Source: Limnoperna fortunei
Taxonomy: Eukaryota; Mollusca; Bivalvia; Mytilida; Modiolidae
DNA length: 64,000 nucleotides
Assembly (NCBI GenBank): GCA_944474755.1
Contig: OX104117.1
Span: 55,250,964-55,314,963 of the forward strand
Reading direction: 5' to 3'
The notes below the pieces were generated by a model, which was not told the origin of the DNA, did not search any database, and saw only the letters and a program-made list of their open reading frames with translations. Positions 11,276 to 23,900 of this stretch are shown here, piece after piece (positions within the stretch are counted from its first letter, which is position 1; each line of letters begins with the position of its first letter). Both the position numbers and the translations under genes were made by a program.

Positions 11276-13450
11276 ATATTATGTGTCAGTCTTGTCAGTC
11301 TTATGATCAACATACGCAGATTAATGTATCATTTATAAATATAAAAATATCGCTGTTTTTGTTTAAGATAACAAGAAAGATCAAGAAACTGTTGATTCAA
11401 TAACTGACAGAATCAATATAATCTTTGTGTAATAATCGACATCATGAAATTGAAATCATAATTAAAGGAAATATACGATAGCTTTTTTGCATATTCGCTG
11501 TTTGTTAGTATACAGTAACACATAATTATGGGTTAATTTCTATTTTTTATAATCATATAATGCTCGCAATAACAAGAAGTCGTTTTAATGATGTATAAGG
11601 TCTTGCTTATGTTTTCCGTTTAGATTTCTTTGATCTAGTGGTAACAATAAAATGTGTTCAAACCACAATGTGTGTTACAGCACGTTTGGTGCTTCTATGT
11701 TTAATATATTAAAAGTGCATCATATTGTGTACTGAAAATTCTCAGAAAAACGTTTAGGAAGTTTGTTGTTGATGTTGTTATTTTAGATATACATGTATAC
11801 AAAGTCTATTTTTTAAATGCGATTTACTATATTTGCACTAAATCTCGTCTTAATGATTATACATTATTATTCAGATTGTCACAACAATGTGTAAATAAAG
11901 TGTGTGAATTATTATCTGGTACATATAGGTAGGGTCATGTTTATCAAATATGATTTGTCTATATTTAATAAGACTGTGAAAAATGAAATGTTCGGACATG
12001 AAAGTAGCGTCATTCCCTTGATAGTAATTTGTAAAATGTTGCTGAACAGTGATATGAATATCGAGATATACAAACCACAAATGAATAGCAATCCTTAAAA
12101 CACTCGATTAAAGGTTGAACAGAATTTTTGAGACATTGTTGATCTATCTTGCCTGAAACCTTCACAGAATCACCCAACCCTTTTAAATCTTATGTGTCAT
12201 CAGTATTTGTCCGCGACACGGACAGAAGAATTTTGTTTGTACAGCGTTTTACATTGTTATTTAGGGCACCAGATACATGTAATTAGAAATTTCTTTTTTT
12301 GAAGACAATCAATTTGTGTTAGGTGAAAAGCCCAGATTGTTATGTCAACAACAGATATAAATAAGTTATCATGTTGAAATGTGTGCTTTAAAAGCATATT
12401 GTATTTAATGATAGATTTTCTATATAATAAGATCTTTATATGTGTACATTATTTGACTTTAAATAGTAGAAAGTGCCATTTTGGAAGAATATGACATGTA
12501 TCGATGAGCGCTAAATTTATATTAAATTATGGATCTAAATTGAGTCGTAAACACTAGTTGTGTTCAGGCTCTTAGGCATTTGAGATGCCCTAGCTACTTG
12601 TAAACAGAGTCGGTTAACATAATGCATGTTATAATCATGAAATGAATTCATTTGTAACATGTCAAAGTAACTATAGATTTGTAACATGTAACTCGAAGTT
12701 ACTAGGTTATTCATGGATGCTCTGAAGTAGCTATAGATTCTTAACAATGCAACAATTGTAACTAGACTTGTACATTAATACAAATACACTGATATAACTT
12801 CCAAGCGGTGGCTACAGTTGTAAGTTTTGTTTGCTTTATAATAAGCATTTATAAAGTTAATAATGATCTTATTTAGATACACCAGGAATCTATAAATCAA
12901 ATTATACTAGCCCCAGGATACACTCATATGAAAGTGATACTAAACCTGAAATTATTACAAAGATTCGCCCAATTTTTCACATACAATGATAAATCATGTT
13001 CATGTTTCCTATCAGGCTAAATGAAAAAAACATCTGCGCCATCAGCGCATGATGCGCCGTCTTAAAATAAGACAAGAAGTACACTTCATGAATGCGTAAT
13101 TCTACATAGATGATCCATCTGCACTTAGGAAACATAATCAGATTTTTCAAAAGCCAACAATGCCCCAAAATTTCAAGAAAACTGATAAAGCTTTCTTAAG
13201 AACTGAAAACCAAAACATCACACTTTACAAAAAAGTCCCATCATAAGTCTGTATCAAAAAATCTAAATTTAACAAAAAAACGAAAGTAACCTCAAATCTA
13301 TTCAAATAAACAATTCCCCAACTTTCAAAAGAATTATTGAAAGCGTTTTTGAATTAGAACAAACGCTATAACGATAAATCACAAACTTACATTAAAGTAT
13401 ATATACATACCTCAACATCAATAATTAATAACTGTGTGCAATTGGATTTT
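11276..13450. other. AT-rich non-coding stretch
   Basis: No conserved gene seen. A local duplication of about 60 bp around 12655-12745 repeats 'aagtaactatagattt' / 'aagtagctatagattc'. Otherwise nothing is recognised. Confidence 0.35.
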
Positions 13451-13682
13451 TGTTTTGTTTGAGTGTTAGCAAATTTTCAGCTATATCATGGCGTCCAGTT
13501 TTAACTGGGTAGAAATCCGGAGTACCCGGAGAAAAAACCCGACCTTCGGTGGGAAAACTGGCAATCTTTGTCAATTAAGATTTGCGTCGAGCGCACGATT
13601 AGACTCCAGCCAGCAGTCTCAATTTTTAAAGGCCACGTGATCAATATTAGATGAAATCCCTTAACCACTTGCCACCAAGGCA
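13451..13682 (-). mobile_element. tRNA-derived SINE copy
   Basis: This is a nearly full-length copy of the family described at 57458-57710. It has 'catggcgtccag', 'ggagtacccggagaaaa', 'accttcggtgggaaaac' and 'tgtcaattaag', and ends in 'cttaaccacttgccacc', the complement of a tRNA-like head. The orientation is minus. The B-box region is degraded. Confidence 0.65.
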
Positions 13683-13974
13683 CATTTGAAGTTGGAAGAA
13701 AATCTGTTGAGGAATTATCAGATACATGTATATTGCGACAAGTGGATGACGGACGGACGTACATTTGTATACCTTTATAGTAATATGTCCATCTTAGCAG
13801 TCGAATGAAAATCTTAAAGAGTAGTCTTCATTTTTTCCATGTTACGAAAAGGCAAAGCAAACTAGATGCTTCCAGGAGCGCTGTATCGCTCAAATGAACT
13901 TGAAACCAATTTAATAACTTTTTATCCAGCGTTTCTTTCCTATAAACCAATGCAAAACTCATTACTATTGACCT

Positions 13975-14270
13975 TTTAAGGGAAATAACTCCTATAATGA
14001 GTTGTCCAACACATATGCATCAATCATTTTGTAGACCTGATGAACTGAATAATTTTGTATGGAAAAGATTTTCTCTAGTTCTTATGGTTTTCAAGAAACC
14101 GATGAAAAGGGAAAAAATAGACAGTCTTGTAGAGCTATTGATGCTTAGAAGGGAGGTTCACTATCTTGAAGGGGAATAACTCCTAAACGAATTATCAGAC
14201 AATATTGACTATAAGGTCATTTTTGTAGCTCTCATAGAGCTGAACAATTAAGCAATTCTTGCTTTTTCTC
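13975..14270. repeat. Two tandem units starting AGGG(A/G)AATAACTCC
   Basis: 'agggaaataactcctataatgag' at about 13978 and 'aggggaataactcctaaacgaat' at about 14171 begin two related segments about 193 bp apart. The 60-codon frame through them looks incidental. Confidence 0.45.
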
Positions 14271-14911
14271 TGGTTGGTTTTATTTACATTTTTAAGGAAA
14301 AAATGGCACAAATCATCAATTTTTACGATTAAAGGGCAAGGGGTAGTCGGACAACTTAAACGTAATGGAGTTTTTTTGAGCTTTGGATGCCAAAGAAGAG
14401 GGTTCCCTTGTTTTTCCTGTATCTGTTATACTTTTTTAAACAATGAGCCAAAAAAAAGTATTTTGAATCCCCTTTTCTATTTTTAGCAATGACGGCCATG
14501 GTTAATCTATGGCCAAGATTTGTGCAAACTTGGTAGAGGACATTTGATCGTTGATGTGTACAAAGTTCCAAAGCAGTCTATTCGTTAGTTTCAGAGAAGA
14601 AGATGTTTAAAAATCAATTAAAACTGATTTTATACAAACTTTGCAATTAGTATTACCATGATAGCATTTATAATTGTTATAGTGTGTTTTGTAAAGTGTT
14701 TGTTCTATTGTGTATCAAGGTATTAAAACTCCCATGAATAAAATTGAACATTTGGTCCTTGTTAACTTTATGCAATATAGTCAAATTGGGTGAAGGAACT
14801 GTGTGTAAAGCCATAACCCATTAATAGTCTTGGGAGTGTTCTGGTATAAGCAGACAAAGATCTGTATATATATATATATTTATTATTTATTGTAAAATAT
14901 ATGAATATTTG

Positions 14912-15325
14912 GCCCTAGGGAAACACTCAGCTTTCAACAACAAATTTTTATTTCCTGCCAGAGCAAGTCAAGTTACAGTCCTTCAGTGAGAGGAAGAACC
15001 CACCTTGCCCGACAATACGCCAGTAAGTGGGGGTATGGAGCGAGGGTTCTCCATCAGGGGATGAGACCAGAGATAGTCTCATCTGCAGCCAGAGTGTGCA
15101 AGGTCTGCAAGGGATCTCCTGGGAATGGGACCAAGGGTGGTCTCCATCAGAGGATGAGACCATGGAGTCTCATCAGTATCCGTGGACCGGCACTGGCGCT
15201 GGAATGAAATTTTTTAGTTATATCCCCGAAATACTTGGGGGATGAATGAAATTTAAGAAATGTCAGTGATAAAATTTCATAAAGGTCCAAAAACTCAGAT
15301 GGTAACAGCTGAGTGCCCCCAAGGA
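14912..15325. mobile_element. Short element with terminal inverted repeats, family unknown
   Basis: The left end 'cctagggaaacactcagct' resembles the reverse complement of the right end 'agctgagtgcccccaagg'. The interior is GC-richer than its surroundings and contains two near-copies of 'ctccatcaggggatgagacc' about 90 bases apart. Open frames on both strands are short and unrecognised. Confidence 0.4.
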
Positions 15326-18300
15326 TTTCAAATAAGGGGTACCTTCAATAAAATCATGAGAGAAAAAAAAAGAAAAAGAAAAAAAAATGATAATCAAAAT
15401 AACAAGTGCATCTGAAAAGAAGAAACACATATATATAGCATAATGGCAAATAAAGATTTCAGTTTTTTCCAGACTGCTTTGTGCTAGTTTGATGGAAGAT
15501 GATGACACTCTAATTTATCTGCAATAGCTGTCTGAAGACCAACGTCCTAAAATTTTTATCATGTGATCTTCTACTTTGAATATGAATAGAAATGATAAAC
15601 AAAATGACAATACACTACATCTGAAAAGAAGAAACACATATCTGAAATATTGTCCAGTTTCCATGTCCCAAACAAATAAGTACTTCAGTCATTACAAACA
15701 ACTGACAATCCTTAATGGATTTTGTAGTTAAATCAGCTTCACCAAAGAAATTATGCAGACTATTTACAAGTTTGCATCTCATTAAAGTTTCAGAATCCTT
15801 TTTCTAAATAAAATATAACATTTCCAAAAACATCAGTGAAATGCTGTGAACTGTTTGCAAAATCTGACATTATTCCTGTTTGGAAGACGACTATCCTGCT
15901 TTCCAAACAGTTAAAAAAGTTCTTCTGAAAGTAACAAAAGCTTTGTGGAATCCCTAAGCAATATATACTAGAAGCAGTTGCTTGGTCTTCCCCACCTGAG
16001 ATGTTTGTAACATGAACATCATGTCAGTTTTCACTGGTAAATCCGCACTAAAACCCCAAAACCCTATTGTTTTAGGGATAAAAGGGAAAGCGATAAAATA
16101 CCATGAAAACATTTTAAATCCGTTTTTTCACATGGAATTGTGTATGTCTATTTAAAATGTCTGGTTTCCTTGTTGTTAACAAATGTTCAACTCCAACATT
16201 CAATAATAACATCCGCAACATTCTATGGACTATTTGTAAAATCTAACATTAAAGTTTGAAAGGCAAATTATCCAGCTTTGTTTTCAAAAGTAGACAATGT
16301 TCTTCTGTAAGTGCAGACATAAGTCACTCATTGCAGTAAAACAGCTTTCCTACATGGAATCTATAACAAACAAAAGGAATACATGTACTATGATAATTAC
16401 AAATATATATATATATACTAGTACATTTCTGTACATAATGGAAAGGTTTAAATATTAAGTCATGTGTGCACTCCAGTTGAGATGTGTGTAGATAAGACAA
16501 AGGTTTCCTCTGCACTGGGAGTATGCAGAATAGTTATCCATAAGGGAGTGAGATACAGGTCATTACTTTGATAGAAGCATTATTGTTTAAATGATCAAGA
16601 GGCTAGCCTTTATAGTTGACAAAATCTTAAATATGGTCATTGTACTAATATGGCATGAAGATTGTCTACATAAGGTTTGAATAAAGCATCAATTCCTAAA
16701 TTTGACACATTTGTTGTTACTTAAAAAGTAAGAATTTCATAAGTATTCAGAAAAATAATTGCTATAGCAAAATGAATATATAGTAGACAAGTCAAGTTTA
16801 TATTTTAAGTAATTGTTTAACTTAGCTTCCACATGTATGTGTAAACCCACCAACATACAAAAATGTATGCTTTGTAATTGAACTTATACTGCAGAAAATG
16901 ATGAAAAAATAAATTAAAAAAAATACATATATATATCAATAGAGAGAAAAAAAAATAAATCATTAATATAAGCAATGACAAATATTTTAACTATATAAAA
17001 ATGCATAGGGCTCGTAAATAAATCATATTTTCACTGTAAACTACAATTAATTTATATATACATCCAGATTTTAATGAAAGCTGCTTTTCCTGGAACCAAG
17101 TTAAAGGTGTTTGCATTGGTAGCTAAGTAAATTTGAGCTTGGAAAGCAAGGCAGAGTAAAGACGACCATAATATGTGTTATGGCCTTAGCAGCAAAAGTA
17201 GCAATAACAACTATAGATCCATAATTTCTATGTTAATCGTCTTATACAATCTGTAGCAGAATATGCTAAAAACTAATATTAAAATTAACTCTGATACCAG
17301 GTATTAAACAAGAGTACTATCATTGGATGAATAAAGTTACAACCTTTAAACTTAAAAATATATGTCAAGTATTATAATCTTCATTGCAGTATTAATCTGG
17401 AATGCTTGTCTGTAGCCAGGAAAATGAATTACATGTATTTAAAAAATAAGATCCTGTAGCCACATTTGTTGTGTTACAAAATAATAGTGCTTGAATGTAC
17501 AGACCTAAGTGTCAATCTGTTTGAACGAGTATATAAAACATTGTTGCTGTGTATTGACCTTTGATATTTTAATTTTACAAATTTATAAATATATTATGGA
17601 AAATAACTGAATTTTCACATAATTAGTAAGCATAAACTTGAGGTCAGACTTTCTCACATTGTGTCAGGTTGATTTCATTATTGACCCATGTTAGTCACAA
17701 AATCTGAGAACCAGCCTTTGTTTCCTACAGATAAAAATCATCTTCTACTTATGAATGTTAGAAGTAAACTTTTGACACCACTTTTATTCATTCATTTTCT
17801 CAAAAAAAAATTTTTGACATTACTAATATTAGACAATGTGAGGAATGAACTCAGAAACTATGTTACAGCTGAAGGAAGTTGACCCTAAGTGAAAACAGAT
17901 TTATAGACTTCGAAATACCAGAATAATTTATGCCTTTGGAAATAATGTTGACTTCCCATACTTTTCAGTCCTTGCTTATTTGCAGTTATGTTCACATGTT
18001 TTTATTTTGTTTTCTTTAAATGTTACACTTGATCCACTGAAACAATTAAAATCCGTCAGATATATGGAATTGATTTCTAAAGAGCCATAGACAGAAAATT
18101 TGAGTGTAACATATTTGTGTAACGCATTGTATTTGCATCTTGAAAATATGGTACTTATATTGTGGGATTAGTCTCAGACAAAACAATTCTCTGTATTATC
18201 AGCACTCTCATACAATACATAGCATTCCATGCATGTAGTGCATAATAATCTGTGTCTGCTTGTGTTTGCTTTACTTCTGGACATGATTTGTTACTAGACC

Positions 18301-20324
18301 AACTAAAAATGTTCTTTGTTGGACAGTTATGTCCACTGTATGTATGGTGTAAATAAATAAGCAGCCAGGATAAAACTTTAATGATTGAAAGATACTTATT
18401 CCTATTACCTGCATATTTATTTTGTAATACATGTTATCTCTTGAATGTGATCAATGATTTTATTGGCTTAGTCAGTAATAAATTTTATGTAAGCAAATGT
18501 TAAGGAGTTAATTAACCTATCACTGTTATGACTTTAATTTGGGGCAAGGAGAAAACTAATTAGAATTCAGATCAGTACAGACATAGGATCCAGATCAGTA
18601 CAGACATATTGATTATGAAAATATATGTTTTACCCATCTTCGTAGACTAATTAATTAAACACCTATTGAAAATATAGCATAGTAAATTATTGTGTGGCAT
18701 GCATGTACTGATGAGTTGAATAATAAATGTAAAATTTTTTGAAAACTGATACTTATCTTTAGGATGACAGAACATATATGGGTTGGGTGGATAACTCTGT
18801 CCTATCATGTTGTCTTTGGCTGAAGATATCTTCATACTAATATTGACAAGTATGGTGTCTGTTATCAAGTCGAGTTTTCTTGTTAAAATCTATTCCATCC
18901 AAAAAAATGTATTTGCAGAACAGTATAGTCACAAAAACAACATTCCTAATTAATCGACTTTAAACACATATAGTTTTCGCTGTCTGCTGGTTTGAACATT
19001 TATTGCCAGGTACTAACAAGCTACTCCATACATTGGTAATACAGTTCTGGTGTTCTATTTTACTCCTTTCATAATTTAAAAAAGCAAACTAAAATACTGT
19101 CTAAATCAAATCTTAGGACAGTTACGATTTGGAAATAGATTCACTAATCTTAAAACAAACGACATTTCAGTTCCACACTTTGTCGTGTAGCTATTTACTC
19201 CATGACTTCTTGTTGAATTCCTCTTGAAGTTTTGTTGCAGTCCATAAATTATCGTTTCTACTCTGCTCTTATTTTTCAGCAATAGCTTTTTCTTTGCACA
19301 AAATTTTATGATAAACATTTATACATCTTTAAATGTAATCAGAATGAAGCAGTTAGTACAGATTTTAAAATTTTAAACAGCAACTTTGTTTTGAGTATAG
19401 CAATTTCTATGACTGCTATAAACCAGAACACTGAATACACAAGGACTGGTTAATGGCTTAAGAACACACAGTTATTTGAATGGAATACCCCAGAAAAGGG
19501 AGGAGACCTACTGTTTACATTGTGTCCTGTAATTAATCTCATAACTTCAGATGTTTTCATCAACAAACACTGCATCTGTGCTGACAAATTTATGTATTAG
19601 ATAAGGAATAAGAAGCTCCCTGGTGAGATTCCAGTTGTAACTACCAGTAATTAATGTCAATTGCAGGAAACCTAACCTATAGATGTCAAATGTGGGGATT
19701 AATCCCTGTGGATAATTTCACTATCTAGATGTTATATGATCTGGAAAATTAGTACTGATTTGACCACAAGTGCATTAATTGCTGTTTGTATAAACATAAC
19801 ATATATTTCATATAAGTAACTATTAAAAAAAACAGTTCTAGGGGAAAAACTTCTCAACACTATTCATGGGTGACTGGTGTGAAATAACTTGGTCACGCAT
19901 AAGTAGCTGCAATATTAATGTCCAGCTCTTTCTGATAAAAGAAAACAGATTGAAGCAGTTTTCTATACAGCTGTTATCTTTTTTGGAATTGATTGAGCAA
20001 TAGATAGAAAATACCTGACAGGTCATTGTATTTTGACTGTAAATAAATTTTACTAAAGAGAATGGTATAATTACACATTTGCAAAGAAATAAAGATTCAA
20101 CATTTTAAAGAAACTCTTCGACAACTTCGCAATTCCAGAGCAAATGATCAATAGACTCGACTTCTGTCTTGCAAAATGTACAGTTTGAGTTATCCAGAAT
20201 TGTAATTTTGGTTTATTCGGTAATGTAAATTAATTGTTATTAAAATCACAATTTTGCAAGGATTAAGCCTCTAGTTTTACAGTTCCAGAGACTCAAACAA
20301 GAATCAGACCAATGTTGGTCCCTT
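15326..20324. other. Long AT-rich stretch without a recognised gene
   Basis: I found no conserved coding exon or RNA gene in this 5 kb. Small features are a direct repeat of 'cagatcagtacagacata' at about 18569 and 18593, and an AT dinucleotide run near 16405-16420. Short frames of 60-73 codons on both strands have no supporting signal. Confidence 0.4.
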
Positions 20325-20600
20325 CAGATGTATTATGGTCGTCACCTTGAATTTAGCTGATCATTTTGGAAAATCCAAAAGCAATAATGTGACCTTAAGG
20401 TCAAAGTTAAAGGTCAAAGGTTATCAACCACGGTATGCGACACATCGCCATGATATTATCTACCCACATTCCAAATATCAAAAGCCTACATCAAAAGATA
20501 AAAAAAGTTACAGCCTGGACACTATAAGTTCAGATCGACAGACGGACGCACGGACAGAATGATCAGTATAGGGCGTCCGCCACAAAGAGGAGGGCCCTAA
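20325..20600 (+). repeat. Interspersed repeat with AGGTCA motifs, copy 1
   Basis: It contains 'gtgaccttaaggtcaaagtt', 'aaaggtcaaaggttatcaac', 'gcgacacatcgcc', 'ccaaatatcaaaagcctac' and the end 'gggcgtccgccacaaagag'. The same words in the same order occur at 59590-59785 and, as a tandem array, at 61095-61785. It lies just beyond the 3' end of RBM22. Confidence 0.7.
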
Positions 20601-20855
20601 CAATAGCCATTGTATTTAAACAATAGGACAGTTCATCTTCCAAAAATTTAAATACCCTGACCAACAACAACTTATACTCGGAAAAGGTTTCATGTGGTCT
20701 GCGATAATAGGGCCCAGGTTGTTCTTATACACTCTGAGTTATCTTGTTCCGATTTGTCCACAGCCCAAGTTGTTTGGAATTTGGATAGTGTTAACATCCT
20801 TTTTCAATAACTTCTTTATCATGCCTATTAAATAAAGCTAAAATTTAAAAGATCT

Positions 20856-20861
20856 TTTATT
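20856..20861 (-). terminator. Candidate RBM22 poly(A) signal
   Basis: AATAAA on the minus strand lies about 117 bases after the RBM22 stop. Another AATAAA at 20966-20971 is only 7 bases after the stop and less likely to be the sole signal. Confidence 0.35.
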
Positions 20862-20977
20862 AAGTTTTAAAATGATATTGATAAGTCCATCAGACAATTT
20901 ATTTGTTACATATGTATTTCACTATTAGAAGTCAAAAACCGATTGATGATCATTTACATCTATTATTTATTGTTCTG

Positions 20978-23900
20978 TCAGGTTTTTTGTACAGGTACTG
21001 CTCCCATTCTGGTAGGATCTTGTGAAGGATAATGAACTGGTAACTGGTTCCTCTGTGGAATACCCTGAGGTGGAGGTCTCATTGGCATCATACCAGGAGG
21101 AGGTGGAGGAAGTCTCATACCTAAAATATTAACATATATTTACTGAATTTCCATTTTATGAAATGTTGTTTCTTAAGTTAAACTTGTTATAAAGCCAATG
21201 GTATTAATTACATTTCTTCTTAAATCAAAATCACTTGGTCTAAAAATGACATAATGAAGATAAGCATTAGGTCAAAATACAGGTCTGTCAATCATTATAA
21301 AAAATATGCCTTTTCACAGCTGATCAAATTGATGTACTAAAAATTTAACTGCGGAATAATTTCTAATTATTGCTGTACAATTGTTAAACTACTTACTATA
21401 AAAAGCATGCTGTATAAAAACATCCCAAGAATTTTTGCAAAACATTTTTATTGTTTATATAAATAAATTTTGCGAAAATACCGACTTTTGATTGGCTGAA
21501 AAATATTTTCTATCAGAGGATGGAAAACAAATTTGATCGTCATGGAGACACGCGCCATTTGACATCATATATAACTCCATGGGAAACTAACAGTTTTTGT
21601 GTTGATCTGTTTTTTTCAAAAATGTCCAGTTAAAAAAATAAAAGTGTTGAGTTTATTCTATTGTTTGAATTAATTTATAAGTATTATATATTGTTTGAAT
21701 TAATTTATAAGTATTATATAACTACAAAAAAAAATGTCTCTATCGAGGGATAACAAAATTTCGGTTAAGCACATTTAATGTAATCCATTACGCGGATTAT
21801 ACAATGTGCAAACGAAAATTTTGTTATCCCTCGATGGAGAAAATTTTTTTGTAGTTAATCCTTATATAAAACAACTGTAATACAAATGTGATTTCATATT
21901 TTTGAATAAAGATAATCAGGACAAAAATTATGCAATGGTGATGATAGAAAAGCTTTAATTATAACAAATTTATTATTTTACTTTGAGATCGTAATGTTCT
22001 TACTCATGCATATCGGTACTGTTTACAACACTATTCAAGTAGAATTTCAAGTATTTTCGACTTAAAAAAAATGTTCTAACAAAATCATATTTTTAAAGAA
22101 AACAAATTAACAAAATGTTTTTATATGTTGCAAGTTAATCAATTATGCCTAATCCAGTTATAACTAGAGGTCATCAGAACCAATTATTTGATTATAAATT
22201 TGAAAGGAATCTAGTACAACATACTCCATGACCATAGTTTATTCATTTTAATGTTGTTTTTACTTTTGGTTTGTAATAGATTATCAAAAATAATACAACA
22301 TACAAAATCATTAAATATCATTTATATGGTACATACCTGGGGGAGGGGGACCTCGATAGAATGTGAATGGCACAAAGTTGGGTGGTGGTCCTCGTGGTGG
22401 GATGCCTCTAGGTGGTATTGGGGGCATCATCATAGGTGGAGGAGGTCCATTTAAGTTGAAGAAGTTATTGTTTACAATCTCTTCGGGTGGTATAGGTAAT
22501 GCTGAATACAAAAACATGATTATATGTAATTACCAAATAATGATGCATTAAATACAGGCTATCAATGTAAGAAGTGCCATGCAAGAACAACAATCTATTT
22601 ATAAAGATATTAGGGAACATGGACAAAATTTAAAATCAGTATAGAATTATGCAAATCTGCAAAGCTGATAAATCATTTTGAAACATATTCAGGTGTAAAA
22701 GCTATTGATAAATTTGAATTTAAAAAAAATCAAAAAAAGCTTTGAAATATTTAATCTAACTGAAACTATCATCCATTCCATTCTTAATTTAAATGAGAAT
22801 AGTTCTTCCTGCCCTGATTTGTAATTCATTTTCATAATACTTATGTGCACACAATTCTTTCACATTACATGTAAGTTATAGGCACATTAGTATTAAGAGT
22901 GGTTTCTGTATACATTAAGAATATTATAAAGCATTAAACTATTGTGTGATTGATAATTTGTACAAAAACCCTGCTTATTTATTATACATGAATAACAAAT
23001 TGTTTCATACATTTTAAAAATGAAAGAAACTTCTGTAAACTGGCAGATCAATATCTAACGAACTTTATATGACATACCTCCTGGCAGTCCTGGAACTGGT
23101 TCAAGTTCAGGTTCATCATCTTCGCCATCTTTCTTTGTTGGAGCCCCTTGCTGAGCCTGAGATCTTCCCCATTTTATCGTAAGTCTCCTTCCACCCAGAA
23201 TGAGTTTGTTAAATGATTTTTCTGCTGCTGTCTCTGCTCCTGCTCTGGTAGTGAACTGTACAAATGCACACTGTTGTTTACTGACTACATTGATAGATCT
23301 GATCTCTCCAAACTGGTAGAAATGGTCTCTGAAAAGTAAACATAAGTAAATTTAACTTCTGATGATATGTTTGTTTGTTTGACGTTTAAACACCACTTTC
23401 AGCAATTTTTCAGCTTTTTTCATGTCGTCAGTTTTTATTGGGGGAGAAAGCTGGAGTACCCAAAGAAAACCAGACAATATGAACATTTCTTCATTAATGT
23501 AAAAAAAATTATTTGAAATAACACAGATTTGTGTTAAATACATAGGATTCGTAATAACACAATCTCAACCAATGATATACACAAAGACAAAATTTTATTG
23601 ACTTCATCTTGCAAAAAGTGGAAAAATATGTAAGAATATAATTTTTCATACTCTTTCTTAACTATATATTGCAACAACAAAAGAAAATCTTTCTTTTTAA
23701 ACATACATTGTACCTGGAAAAGGCACTTTTAATACCGAGCTACTTCCAACAGTAGCAATTTTACTTTTTCTCCTACATTTTCATTTCATAAAGACAGTTT
23801 AGGCACCAAACAATGTCTTTCCTTATTGCTAAATATGCTTTTACGGTTTTCACCTAGCTTTTTAATTTTGTTTGAATTTGTTCTTGAAAGTCTTACTTCA

